NCBI RefSeq assembly: GCF_024734385.1
Contig: NZ_JANHAP010000004.1
Coordinates: 124,001-188,000, forward strand
Source: Dasania sp. GY-MA-18
Lineage (GTDB): Bacteria > Pseudomonadota > Gammaproteobacteria > Pseudomonadales > Dasaniaceae
DNA length: 64,000 nt
Direction of reading: 5' to 3'
Part shown: positions 44,849-53,369 of the stretch, piece after piece
How the letters are laid out: every line of letters starts with the position of its first letter
Numbering within the stretch: the stretch's first letter is position 1
Made by a program: the position numbers and the translations under genes
The notes under the pieces: generated by a model
Databases searched by the model: none
The model's input: the letters and a program-made list of their open reading frames with translations, nothing else
Told to the model about the DNA's origin: nothing

Positions 44849-45336
44849 CAGGGGTATTAATAGCAGTGTTTTTTGCGGTGACGGGGCCAAGCAACGCTGC
44901 GAAAGGGGCGTTGTACGCGGCTTTAAAGCCTATTAACTATGGTGAACGGTGTGAATTTAGGCGGTGTAGCTAGCCAATAAACACAAACCAATCACTAAAG
45001 CTAACAGGCCCGGTAATATCGAATCCTGCGACACGTATACTCCAAAACATAACAAAATATCGTGGATATTGTGCATGCAAAGCGGCCCAACCCTGCCGCT
45101 CTAATCAACAGTATATGCACTAAATTGTGATACGCCAGCCGTAATAATGGCGCTAAGCACTCGCGTAAAATAGATTTTTGCATAAACTACTTTACTACTG
45201 ACCCAGCAGCTTTACTTGTGGTCGCAAAAAGCATACATTTTAGCGGGTATAAAGCACCATCATTTACGCAGCCCAGGCGTGATAGCTAAGCAGTATCGCT
45301 GCCACAATAACGAGATAGACAACGAAAGGAACCGAT
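44849..45336. other. 488-base gap with only a weak small-ORF candidate
   Basis: No recognised RNA or protein was found. The only coding-like stretch is the 25-codon minus-strand ORF at 44957-45034. The last part carries an AAAGGAACC Shine-Dalgarno for the lipoprotein at 45337; a clear promoter for that gene was not identified. Confidence 0.5.
44957..45034 (-). CDS. possible 25-residue membrane microprotein
   Basis: A GTG at 45034 with GGAG about eight bases upstream opens a 25-codon frame ending in TAA at 44957. The product would begin MSQDSILPG and then be a single hydrophobic helix (LLALVIGLCLLA). The ribosome-binding site and composition are suggestive, but so short a frame can arise by chance. 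It could also be the tail of a lost membrane protein. Confidence 0.25.
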   Translation of the reverse strand: MSQDSILPGLLALVIGLCLLASYTA

Positions 45337-45912
45337 ATGAAAACCTTGAAATTAGCCACCCTAGGCCTTGCAGCTAGCGTTTTACTCACCGCCTGTGGCG
45401 GTACCCCCAGCAAAGAAGATTTAGCCCAAGCCGACCCTTACCCAGAGTGGTTTTATAATCCCACGGTTGAAAACGGCATCGCTGCCGCTAGCTGTGTACC
45501 CATTCCTGGCAGCAATGTATCGGTAGCACAAAAACAAGCCACTGCTAATGGCCGCGCTAACCTAGCCTTCCAAATTGATACCAAAGTTAAGGCCATGGAT
45601 AAAACCTATGACCGCGTCACCACCACTAACGCGGGCTCGTCCACAGGCGGTACTTTTGAGAGTGTCTCTAAGCAAGTCACCCAACAAAGCCTCTCAGGCT
45701 CAAGAGCGATTAAATTTGAACGGGTATTAGACGATGGCAAAAAAATGATGTGTGCCTTAGTCGCCCTAACCCCCGAAGCCACCAACCAACTATTTAAAAA
45801 CCTAGTGAAATCAGCCGAGGTTAACCTATCACCCGATCACGAGTCGGTATTAAAAGAGCAATTTATGGCTTACAAGGCTCAACAAGAGCTAGATCAAGAA
45901 TTGATGAAGTAA
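45337..45912 (+). CDS. LPP20-family-like lipoprotein
   Basis: A 191-residue precursor with lipobox LTAC (Cys20) after a good signal peptide. The mature region has YPEWFYNP, followed by AQKQATANGRANLAFQIDTKVK, a pattern typical of LPP20-like lipoproteins, in which a helix rich in Ala follows the repeated AxxxAxxxGRANLA element. The C-terminal SVLKEQFMAYKAQQELDQEL is helical. Outer-membrane location is likely since no Asp follows the Cys. Function unknown. A clear terminator follows, so it is monocistronic. Confidence 0.8.
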   Translation: MKTLKLATLGLAASVLLTACGGTPSKEDLAQADPYPEWFYNPTVENGIAAASCVPIPGSNVSVAQKQATANGRANLAFQIDTKVKAMDKTYDRVTTTNAGSSTGGTFESVSKQVTQQSLSGSRAIKFERVLDDGKKMMCALVALTPEATNQLFKNLVKSAEVNLSPDHESVLKEQFMAYKAQQELDQELMK

Positions 45913-45933
45913 ACACTAGCAATTTTAACCATT

Positions 45934-45956
45934 AGGCAGCTTAGGCTGCCTTTTTT
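45934..45956 (+). terminator. intrinsic terminator after the LPP20-like lipoprotein
   Basis: AGGCAGC (45934-45940) pairs with GCTGCCT (45945-45951) around a four-base loop and is followed by a T run. This is a textbook Rho-independent terminator. Confidence 0.92.
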
Positions 45957-45967
45957 ATATCAAAAAA

Positions 45968-46174
45968 TTAACCCGCCAGTTTTTTATAAAGCTCAAGCAT
46001 AAAAATCAACCACAACACTAGCGCCGCAATTAAACGATAGGGCTTAGGCTTAGCGGCCTCAGCTTGCGGCGCATCGGGCTGGGAGCGCTTAATATTATTA
46101 GAGCCACAGGCAGGGCAAGCTCCGCTGTTAAAGGTTTTACCTTTATAACTACAGTCTGCGCATTGATAAAGCAT
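45968..46174 (-). CDS. small zinc-ribbon membrane protein
   Basis: A 68-residue protein with an N-terminal zinc ribbon (CADCSYKG ... CPACGSNN; Cys5, 8, 20, 23) and a C-terminal transmembrane helix (about 46-64). Function unknown. Its ATG lies immediately after the poly-T of the hairpin downstream of parE, and the GGGG of that hairpin's 3' arm sits at Shine-Dalgarno distance, so expression may depend on the hairpin state. Confidence 0.7.
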   Translation of the reverse strand: MLYQCADCSYKGKTFNSGACPACGSNNIKRSQPDAPQAEAAKPKPYRLIAALVLWLIFMLELYKKLAG

Positions 46175-46225
46175 AAAAAAACCCCGTTGTTCGATTGCCT
46201 AATAGCATAGCGCAAAACAACGGGG
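46175..46225 (-). terminator. parE terminator whose 3' arm overlaps the next gene's ribosome-binding site
   Basis: On the minus strand, AACAACGGGG/CCCCGTTGTT arms (46216-46225 and 46182-46191) form a 10-base-pair stem with a 24-base loop followed by a run of seven T. It should end parE transcription. The GGGG of the 3' arm lies about seven bases before the ATG of the zinc-ribbon gene. Flanking A and T runs also allow termination of plus-strand transcripts. Confidence 0.8.
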
Positions 46226-46247
46226 TTTTAATTTTTCTGTTTGGCTA

Positions 46248-48131
46248 TTAAATCTCGGCCAAATCACCTTTATTTTCTAACCAGACCTTTCTATCGCCGC
46301 TGCGTTTTTTAGCCAGCAACATATCCATCATTTGGTTGGTGTCGTCACCGGCATCCAAGGTTAGCCTTACCAGGCGACGGGTGTCGGCATCCATAACGGT
46401 TTCGCGCAATTGCAAGGGGTTCATCTCACCCAAGCCTTTAAAGCGCTGCACACCTATCTTGCCGCGTTTTTTCTCGGCCTCTATGCGATCCAGCACGCCT
46501 TGCTTTTCGGCTTCGTCTAGGGCGTAAAATACTTCTTTGCCCACATCGATTCTATACAGCGGAGGCATGGCCACATACACATGGCCCGCCGTTACCAAGG
46601 GGCGGAAGTGGCGTAAAAACAAGGCGCAAATCAACGTAGCGATGTGCAAACCATCGGAGTCCGCATCCGCCAATATACAAATTTTATGGTAGCGCAGGCC
46701 GCTTAAATCATCAGAGGCGGGATCTACCCCTATGGCCACGGCGATGTTGTGCACTTCCTCGGAAGCCAGTATCTCTTGCGAATCCACTTCCCAGGTATTT
46801 AAGATTTTTCCGCGCAGCGGCAGTATGGCTTGAAACTGTCTATCGCGCGCCTGCTTGGCAGAGCCGCCCGCCGAATCACCCTCTACTAAAAATAACTCGC
46901 CGCGCTCAGGTTCGCCGCCGGAACAGTCTGCCAACTTACCGGGCAGCGCCGGGCCGCTGGTAACTTTTTTACGAGCGACTTTTTTCGATTTTTTCATCCG
47001 CGACTGGGCATTGTTAATACACATGTCGGCAATTTTTTCGGCTTCTTCGGTGTGATGATTTAGCCATAAGCTAAAGGCATCTTTGGCCACACCAGAAACA
47101 AAGGCCGCCGCTTCGCGCGAGCTTAACCGCTCTTTGGTTTGGCCAGAAAACTGCGGGTCAGCCAATTTGGACGACAGTATATAACTACACTTATCCCAAA
47201 TATCGTCAGGTGCTAACTTCACGCCGCGGGGCAATAAGTTTCTAAACTCACAAAACTCACGCAGCGCCTCTAATAAACCGGTGCGCAGGCCATTTACATG
47301 GGTGCCGCCCTGAGCGGTGGGAATAAGGTTTACATAGGACTCGGTAACTAGCTCGCCGCCCTCGGGCAGCCATTGCACCGCCCAATCCACCGCCTCGGTA
47401 GAGCCGCTAAAGCTGCCTATAAAAGGGTCGGCGGGTAAGGTTTCCCAGCCTTGGGTATTGGATAGCAAATAATCTTTTAAGCCATCTTCATAATACCAAG
47501 CTTCTTTTTCACCGCTGGCTTCGTCTAAAAAATTAACCTGTAGGCCGGGGCATAATACCGCCTTGGCTCTTAATACATGTTTTAAACGCAGTATGGAAAA
47601 CTTAGCCGAATCAAAGTAACTGCCATCGGGCATAAAACGTATGCTGGTGCCGGTATTGCGTTTGCCGCAGCTGTCTATCACTTTTAAGTCGCTGCTTTTT
47701 TCGCCATTGGCAAAAGCAATGTGGTAGACCTGACCATCGCGACGTATGGTGACATCCAAGGTTTTCGACAGGGCGTTAACCACTGACACCCCCACCCCGT
47801 GCAAACCACCAGAGAACTGGTAATTGTCATTGCTAAATTTACCACCGGCGTGCAAGGTGCACAGTATTACCTCTACCCCTGGCAGGCCTTGCTCGGGATG
47901 TATATCTACTGGCATGCCGCGGCCATCGTCGGTACAAGTGAGTGAGCCGTCTTTGTGTACGATCACATCTATTTTGCTAGCGTGACCGGCTAGGGCTTCA
48001 TCGACACTGTTATCGATAACCTCTTGCGCCACGTGGTTGGGGCGGGTGGTATCGGTGTACATGCCCGGGCGTTTACGCACGGGGTCTAGGCCTGTTAAGA
48101 CCTCTATGGATTTTGCGTTGTATTCACTCAT
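46248..48131 (-). CDS. parE: DNA topoisomerase IV subunit B
   Basis: ParE is the ATPase subunit of topoisomerase IV, which decatenates daughter chromosomes. The 627-residue protein has the GHKL ATPase motifs (EVIDNSVDEAL, DDGRGMPVDIHPEQG, GGLHGVGVSVVNALS), the TOPRIM motifs EGDSAGGSAKQARDR and DADSDGLHI, and a C-terminal QRFKGLGEMNPLQL. The short C-terminus and RKRPGMYTDT favour ParE over GyrB. It is last in yqiB-cpdA-yqiA-parE and ends at a terminator. Confidence 0.97.
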   Translation of the reverse strand: MSEYNAKSIEVLTGLDPVRKRPGMYTDTTRPNHVAQEVIDNSVDEALAGHASKIDVIVHKDGSLTCTDDGRGMPVDIHPEQGLPGVEVILCTLHAGGKFSNDNYQFSGGLHGVGVSVVNALSKTLDVTIRRDGQVYHIAFANGEKSSDLKVIDSCGKRNTGTSIRFMPDGSYFDSAKFSILRLKHVLRAKAVLCPGLQVNFLDEASGEKEAWYYEDGLKDYLLSNTQGWETLPADPFIGSFSGSTEAVDWAVQWLPEGGELVTESYVNLIPTAQGGTHVNGLRTGLLEALREFCEFRNLLPRGVKLAPDDIWDKCSYILSSKLADPQFSGQTKERLSSREAAAFVSGVAKDAFSLWLNHHTEEAEKIADMCINNAQSRMKKSKKVARKKVTSGPALPGKLADCSGGEPERGELFLVEGDSAGGSAKQARDRQFQAILPLRGKILNTWEVDSQEILASEEVHNIAVAIGVDPASDDLSGLRYHKICILADADSDGLHIATLICALFLRHFRPLVTAGHVYVAMPPLYRIDVGKEVFYALDEAEKQGVLDRIEAEKKRGKIGVQRFKGLGEMNPLQLRETVMDADTRRLVRLTLDAGDDTNQMMDMLLAKKRSGDRKVWLENKGDLAEI

Positions 48132-48160
48132 ATTTTATCTGTCGTCGCTAAACGGTGGGC

Positions 48161-48757
48161 TTAGTGGCCATCAGTTAATTCTAAAAATTCCAGCACCGCG
48201 GGTAAATGTTGTTCAAAGTTTTCGAAGCGGTGGTTGCCGCCCTCTTCTATATGCTGCGGGCTTTTACTGTAATATTTTTTGGCCCAGCGATAATTCAATG
48301 TTTCATCGCCGGTTTGCAACATCAGCCAATAATTTTCGGGGTATTGCATGCGCTCGCATTCAATTTCAACTAACTCTTGTAAGTGATCTTGAGTTAGTAA
48401 AAATTTTTCACCGGTATGAAAGTTGGTATTTTCACCCAGCAGCACCGGCATGAGTTTAGAAGGCTTAACCGCTGGGTTTACCAGCACGGCTTTAAGTTGA
48501 TACAACTCACCTACCATGGTGGCCATAAAACCGCCTAGGGAGCTGCCTATCATGCCAATTTTTTCACGCCCCTGAGCCAGCTCGGACTCTATAATTTCTT
48601 TAATGGCGTTAAAAGCTGCCGCGGGGTAATTGGGAAAGCTGGGAGCTAAGTAATCCATATGAGGGCAATGCTGCTTAACGAACTCACCTACGGCAAGCGC
48701 TTTTTCTGACTGACCTGAACTACTAAAACCGTGTATATACAGTAACAAGGGGCGCAT
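48161..48757 (-). CDS. yqiA: YqiA-type esterase (alpha/beta hydrolase)
   Basis: A 198-residue alpha/beta hydrolase of the UPF0227 family. The start LLYIHGFSSSGQSEKA carries the oxyanion region and GSSLGGF holds the nucleophile Ser. A late Asp (TGDETLNY) and His (GGNHRFENF) complete the triad. The gene lies 29 bases upstream of parE, as in E. coli. The natural substrate is unknown. Confidence 0.92.
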   Translation of the reverse strand: MRPLLLYIHGFSSSGQSEKALAVGEFVKQHCPHMDYLAPSFPNYPAAAFNAIKEIIESELAQGREKIGMIGSSLGGFMATMVGELYQLKAVLVNPAVKPSKLMPVLLGENTNFHTGEKFLLTQDHLQELVEIECERMQYPENYWLMLQTGDETLNYRWAKKYYSKSPQHIEEGGNHRFENFEQHLPAVLEFLELTDGH

Positions 48758-48959
48758 ACATCGAGCCTGTTTAATTTTTAACCAAAGCTATTATCTAAGA
48801 AGCACGAGCATACCCGTTGCCACCGCTTTGGGAAAGGCTTGCCCTCAAAAGTTAGGGAAAAAGTTTCGGCGGCTAAGCGCTTACGCTAATCAGCACTACA
48901 GCGTGCGGCAATTTCGGCGCTTGGCTAAGGCTGTAACTATGAAACTGCACAACACTAGG

Positions 48960-49763
48960 CTAATAACCATCCGCGTTATCGTAGTGTATATCAAAGCTTA
49001 GCGTTACCCGCGAGATACCAGTGCTGATGCGGCCATCGGCGTGTAAATCCAACCAGCGATAACCGGGGTTTAAGCGATCTAACTTAAAACGCTCGCTGGC
49101 GGGGGCAAACTGTACGCAGCTAGAAGGCGTGGACATTAATTGTACACCCTTGCGCTGAGTATCTAATTGCTGGTGCACATGGCCCCAGACTATACCGCGC
49201 ACCTGTGGGCAACCATCTACTAGCTTAAAAAAATCCGCCGCATTACTTACTCGCTGCTCGTCCAGCCAGGCGCAGCCTATGTCCACTGGGTGGTGGTGCA
49301 GGCAAATTAACACGTGATGATCAGCAGCCTCGTTTAGCTGCTGCTGCAAGTAGCTCAGCTCTTGCTCAGTAAAGCTCCCGCCTACCTGACCTCTGGCGGT
49401 GGAGTCCAGCATAATAATCAACCAGTTGCCGAATGTAGCCGACTTCACCAAAGGCTGCCCCAAGGCCTGCGCCATTAATTCTGGGTCATCGTGGTTACCG
49501 GGCAGCCACAGAGTTTCAGGGGCGATATACTGAGTGAGTTTTTGAAAACGCTGGTAGGCCGCAACACTGGCGTGGTTGGCAATATCACCGGTAGCCAGTA
49601 ATAGGTCACAACCACTTTGCTCCTGGGCAATAAGATCTATCACCGCCGCCAGACTTTGATCGGTATCTAGGTTAAGCAGGCGCTCGCCGGCCTGTTCGCC
49701 TAAATGGCTGTCGGTAATTTGTAGCACGCGTAAAGCTGCTGCTGAGTGAGTCGTCGCTGCCAA
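48960..49763 (-). CDS. cpdA: 3',5'-cyclic AMP phosphodiesterase
   Basis: CpdA hydrolyses cAMP to AMP. The 267-residue metallophosphoesterase carries the full metal set: ITDSHLGE, ATGDIANH, LPGNHDD, LHHHPVDIG and WGHVHQQLD. The order yqiB-cpdA-yqiA-parE is conserved. A 202-base gap separates it from yqiA, in which I see no gene. It may counteract a cAMP cyclase such as the one at 41607-42734, if that is active. Confidence 0.94.
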   Translation of the reverse strand: MAATTHSAAALRVLQITDSHLGEQAGERLLNLDTDQSLAAVIDLIAQEQSGCDLLLATGDIANHASVAAYQRFQKLTQYIAPETLWLPGNHDDPELMAQALGQPLVKSATFGNWLIIMLDSTARGQVGGSFTEQELSYLQQQLNEAADHHVLICLHHHPVDIGCAWLDEQRVSNAADFFKLVDGCPQVRGIVWGHVHQQLDTQRKGVQLMSTPSSCVQFAPASERFKLDRLNPGYRWLDLHADGRISTGISRVTLSFDIHYDNADGY

Positions 49764-49908
49764 ACTAGCCTTGCCTTATAAGTGGATTGTTTAATAGCTT
49801 ACCAATTGAGTGGTTGCTATCAATCGTTTAGTTAATAGCCACTTAACTTTATCCCCTGAGCAGGAAGTTCGTCTAGTAACTATTTTACAAAAACGCTGTT
49901 TTTTAAAA

Positions 49909-50364
49909 TTAAACACAGCCCACCGGCTGGTCTACATGGCCAAAATCTAAACAATGCCTTAACCACTGGCCCAATAATTGGTTGAGCTGCGCTTTTTCAT
50001 CGCGCTGGTACATGGCTTTATTGGGATAGTTGTAATGGGAGCGCAACCTATGGTTACCATGAAAAGCTGATACCTCCGCCATGCGCGCATCGTGGTAGAC
50101 CCGCAGGGTAAAATGCGGTGCCGGCGCCCAGTCTAACTGGCCAGTAAAATTACTGCCGATTTGGCTGAACTCCATAATCGTGGTGTAGGCGCAACGCTCC
50201 AGCACCTTTAAACGAAAGCGCACACTTTGCTCGCCGGGCAGCTGCACCCAAAACTGGCGCTGGTTCTCATCAGCCATTTCGGGCATTAATTTCATCACCC
50301 GCGCGTAATTAGCCTCACATTCGGCCATTTGCCCCGCTAAATCAGTTGTTTGTTTTTTTAGCAT
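49909..50364 (-). CDS. YqiB-like protein, DUF1249
   Basis: A 151-residue protein that begins MLKKQTTDLAGQMAECEANYARVMKLMP, with the family segments RFRLKVLERCAYTTIMEFSQ and LRVYHDARMAEVSAFHGNHRLR. This matches DUF1249 (YqiB), a cytoplasmic family of unknown function always near cpdA/parE. In E. coli nudF lies upstream; here the next gene is the divergent tolC and no nudF is seen. Confidence 0.88.
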   Translation of the reverse strand: MLKKQTTDLAGQMAECEANYARVMKLMPEMADENQRQFWVQLPGEQSVRFRLKVLERCAYTTIMEFSQIGSNFTGQLDWAPAPHFTLRVYHDARMAEVSAFHGNHRLRSHYNYPNKAMYQRDEKAQLNQLLGQWLRHCLDFGHVDQPVGCV

Positions 50365-50525
50365 GTTTACATCTATACCACTTTCTAGGAATATGCTCTT
50401 TACGTGAGTTTAGCAGCTCTGGCTATGCAATTCTTATAATCGCAGCTAGTGTTTTTATCTGGGCAAAACTGCCACTAAACTCCAGCTTCACTATTCTCTT
50501 TTTCATGCTAAACACAGGACAGTTT

Positions 50526-51962
50526 ATGAAAGCCTATACGCGGCCGCTCACCTCCATCGTTATCGCCCTTAGCGGCATAACGGCCAGCTATGCCGACACC
50601 CTGCAAGATGTGTATGAACTAGCGCTTAATAATGACGCCAAACTCAAAGCCGCCGAGGCTAACTACCGCGCCAATATAGAAACCGAAGAGCAGGCTTTTT
50701 CACAACTGCTGCCCCAAATAGTTGGCAGCGCCAGCTATACCAAAACCGATAATGATGTACTTAACAAGGGTGCCAACCTAAACCCCGGCGTGCCCAATGC
50801 CTTTTTCACGGTTACCGATACCCAAACCGACAGCGAGGATGAAAACTACAGCATTAGCCTGCAGCAAAAAGTCTTTGATTTACCCACCTGGTTTACCTTT
50901 AAAGGCGGCAAAGCCATTACCAAACAGGCTGAGGCGCAACTCGCTGCCGACCAACAAGCTTTAATAGTACGTACGGTAGAAGCCTATTTTAATGTGCTGC
51001 GTGCCAAAGATAATTTAGAAGCCGCCAAAGCCGAAGAGCAGGCCACCAAGCGCCAGCTGGAGCAAACCCAGCAACGCTATGATGTGGGCCTAATTGCCAT
51101 TACCGATGTACACGAAGCCCGCGCCGTATACGACAACACCATGGTGCAAAGGCTGAGCTTTGAAGATGAGCTGGGCACCGCCTATGAGGCCATCAGCGTG
51201 TTAACCGGCCACAACCACAATAACTTATGGGAGCTGCGGGAAGACTACGCCATTACCGCGCCAGTGCCCGCCGAGCGCGATGAGTGGGTAGAGTTTGCCC
51301 TTAACAACAATCATCAACTGGCCGCCGCCCGTGCCGCTACCGAAGCCTCGCACCTTAGCGCTAAATCTAAAAAAATGGAGCATATGCCCAAGGTCACCGC
51401 CAGCTACAGCTATAACGACAATAGCCGCGATGGCGACAGCCACAGCCGCACCTATGATGCTGATGATTTTTTTTACAACGATACCGAAGGCAGCACCTGG
51501 GGCGTGACCCTCACCATACCTATATACTCAGGTGGCGGTGTTAGCTCGCAGCGCCGTGAAGCCTATGAACGCTATAACGCCACCTTACAAAACGAGATTG
51601 ATACCCGCCGCACCATTATTCAATCCACCCGCTCGCTGCACTTAAACGTGATGACAGATGTACAAAGGGTGAAAGCACGCGCCAGAAGTATCACCTCTAC
51701 CCGCAGTGCTCTGGAAGCCACCGAAGCCGGCTATGAAGTAGGCACCCGTAATATTGTTGACGTATTACAAGCCAGACGCAGCCTGTATGCCGCTATACGC
51801 GACTACGCTAACTCACGTTACGACTATGTGTTGAATATGCTAAAGCTTAAGCAGCAAGCAGGCACCTTAAGCCCACAGGATGTAATTAACCTCAATAAAG
51901 CCTTAGTGACCGCCAGCGACCCTACCGCTAACAGCATTAGCTTTAGCGCATACCAACCCTAA
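50526..51962 (+). CDS. tolC: outer-membrane efflux channel TolC
   Basis: TolC forms the trimeric outer-membrane exit duct for type I secretion and multidrug efflux. From the ATG at 50526, with AGGA upstream, it has 478 residues and a clean signal peptide (MKAYTRPLTSIVIALSG, cleaved near YADTLQD). Longer readings starting at 50346 are rejected because they would bury the signal peptide. Two repeated outer-membrane-efflux halves are visible (DVYELALNNDAKLKAAEANY; TLTIPIYSGGGVSSQRREA), and the GTRNIVDVLQARRSLY motif is typical. It is divergent from yqiB and converges with waaA with a three-base overlap. Confidence 0.94.
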   Translation: MKAYTRPLTSIVIALSGITASYADTLQDVYELALNNDAKLKAAEANYRANIETEEQAFSQLLPQIVGSASYTKTDNDVLNKGANLNPGVPNAFFTVTDTQTDSEDENYSISLQQKVFDLPTWFTFKGGKAITKQAEAQLAADQQALIVRTVEAYFNVLRAKDNLEAAKAEEQATKRQLEQTQQRYDVGLIAITDVHEARAVYDNTMVQRLSFEDELGTAYEAISVLTGHNHNNLWELREDYAITAPVPAERDEWVEFALNNNHQLAAARAATEASHLSAKSKKMEHMPKVTASYSYNDNSRDGDSHSRTYDADDFFYNDTEGSTWGVTLTIPIYSGGGVSSQRREAYERYNATLQNEIDTRRTIIQSTRSLHLNVMTDVQRVKARARSITSTRSALEATEAGYEVGTRNIVDVLQARRSLYAAIRDYANSRYDYVLNMLKLKQQAGTLSPQDVINLNKALVTASDPTANSISFSAYQP

Positions 51963-53227
51963 GCAATAAACTTAGCCAATAAAGCTAGCAGCCGAGCCAA
52001 GGCACCTTGGTTGGCGGCTAGCATTTGCTGCGCCGCCTGCCCTTGGCATAGCCGCTCACTAGGCTGCTGTAAGCGCAGTAATTCAGCAGCCAAGCCTTCT
52101 GCATGCTCTATTTTAGTTAGCGCCTGCGCCTGCATTAAGGCCTGGCTAATCGCTAAAAAATTAAAATCACTGGGCCCGGTTAATACGGGTAAGCCCCAAG
52201 CGGCAGGCTCCAACATATTATGGCCACCACTGGCCACTAAGCTGCCGCCCACAAAGGCGATATCTGCTGCCCCTAACAGCAACATCATCTCCCCCATAGT
52301 ATCGCCCACATAGACCTGCACCGAAGCATTCGGCAGCTCGCCACTGGAGCGCCGCAAACTGCTAAAGCCCTGTGCCTGCACTAACTGCGCTACCGCATTA
52401 AAACGCTCAGGGTGGCGCGGCACCAAAATCAGCAGGGCATCGGGACACTCAGCCAATAACTGCCTATGGGCCGCCAACATAATTTCGTCTTCGCCCTTAT
52501 GGGTGCTGGCCGCTATCCACACCAAGCGCTGGCCCTGCTGGCTGCACTGCGCTTTTAGCTGCTGCGCCTGCTGCTGTAACGCGGGCTCTATGCTGATATC
52601 AAACTTAATGCTGCCGGTTACCGCTACTTTATCTGCCGCCATGCCCAGCGCTACAAATCTGGCGGCATCGGCCTCGGTTTGTGCCGCCACTAGGCTGAGG
52701 TTTTGCAACATGGGCTTGCTCAGGGCGGCAAAGCGTTGATAACCCGCCGCTGACTTTTGCGACAGCCGCGCATTCACCAAGACCGTGGCTATGCCGCGGC
52801 GCTGGCAGGCGGCCAGGGTGTTAGGCCACAACTCGGTTTCCATAATCACCAGCAAGCTGGGTTTAAGCCTCCGTAAAAATCGCTGCAGGCAGCAGGGCAA
52901 ATCATAGGGTGCGTAAACATGAAATACGCTATCACCCAATAAGGCTTTAACCCGCTCCGAGCCGGTGGGGGTCATGGTGGTCATCACTATGGCTTTGCCG
53001 GGGTAGCGCTGCTGTAATTGTTTCACCAAGGGCACCGCGGCTATGGTCTCGCCCATAGACACGGTATGCATCCAAATACAGCCCTCAAGCTCAGGGCTGC
53101 TAAAAAAACCAAAGCGCTCTGCTATGCGCTGCCTATAGGCTGGCGCTTTAATGCTGCGCAATAATAGCCGCAGCACTATAAACGGCGAGATCAAATAATA
53201 AAAAGCGGTGTATAAAGCCAGGGCCAT
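51959..53227 (-). CDS. waaA: 3-deoxy-D-manno-octulosonic acid transferase
   Basis: WaaA (KdtA) adds Kdo to lipid IVA at the inner leaflet of the inner membrane. The ATG at 53227 gives 422 residues with the usual N-terminus MALALYTAFYYLISPFI and KAPAYRQRIAERFGFF. Further family marks are ETELWPN (catalytic Glu region), IWIAASTHKGE, LVPRHPERF and GGSLVASGGHNMLEP. An upstream in-frame start at 53302 is not supported. Confidence 0.95.
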   Translation of the reverse strand: MALALYTAFYYLISPFIVLRLLLRSIKAPAYRQRIAERFGFFSSPELEGCIWMHTVSMGETIAAVPLVKQLQQRYPGKAIVMTTMTPTGSERVKALLGDSVFHVYAPYDLPCCLQRFLRRLKPSLLVIMETELWPNTLAACQRRGIATVLVNARLSQKSAAGYQRFAALSKPMLQNLSLVAAQTEADAARFVALGMAADKVAVTGSIKFDISIEPALQQQAQQLKAQCSQQGQRLVWIAASTHKGEDEIMLAAHRQLLAECPDALLILVPRHPERFNAVAQLVQAQGFSSLRRSSGELPNASVQVYVGDTMGEMMLLLGAADIAFVGGSLVASGGHNMLEPAAWGLPVLTGPSDFNFLAISQALMQAQALTKIEHAEGLAAELLRLQQPSERLCQGQAAQQMLAANQGALARLLALLAKFIA

Positions 53228-53369
53228 AATTGAGTTCCAGGTATAGCGCCATAGGGGACTAATGATTTTGGGCTGCAAGCATAACAGCCAGCCGCGCCTC
53301 ACGGCAAAATACGATATACTGCCCCCCTTTATATACGCCCCCTCTTTTCATCGCAGGACTTAAGCATTA

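Noticed and set aside
45001-45183. A 60-codon minus-strand frame
   Set aside because: Composition is unlike a protein and no ribosome-binding site is seen; the overlapping 25-codon frame is more plausible.
50346-50525. A 60-codon extension upstream of tolC
   Set aside because: It overlaps the yqiB start and would precede a clean signal peptide; ATG at 50526 has AGGA upstream.
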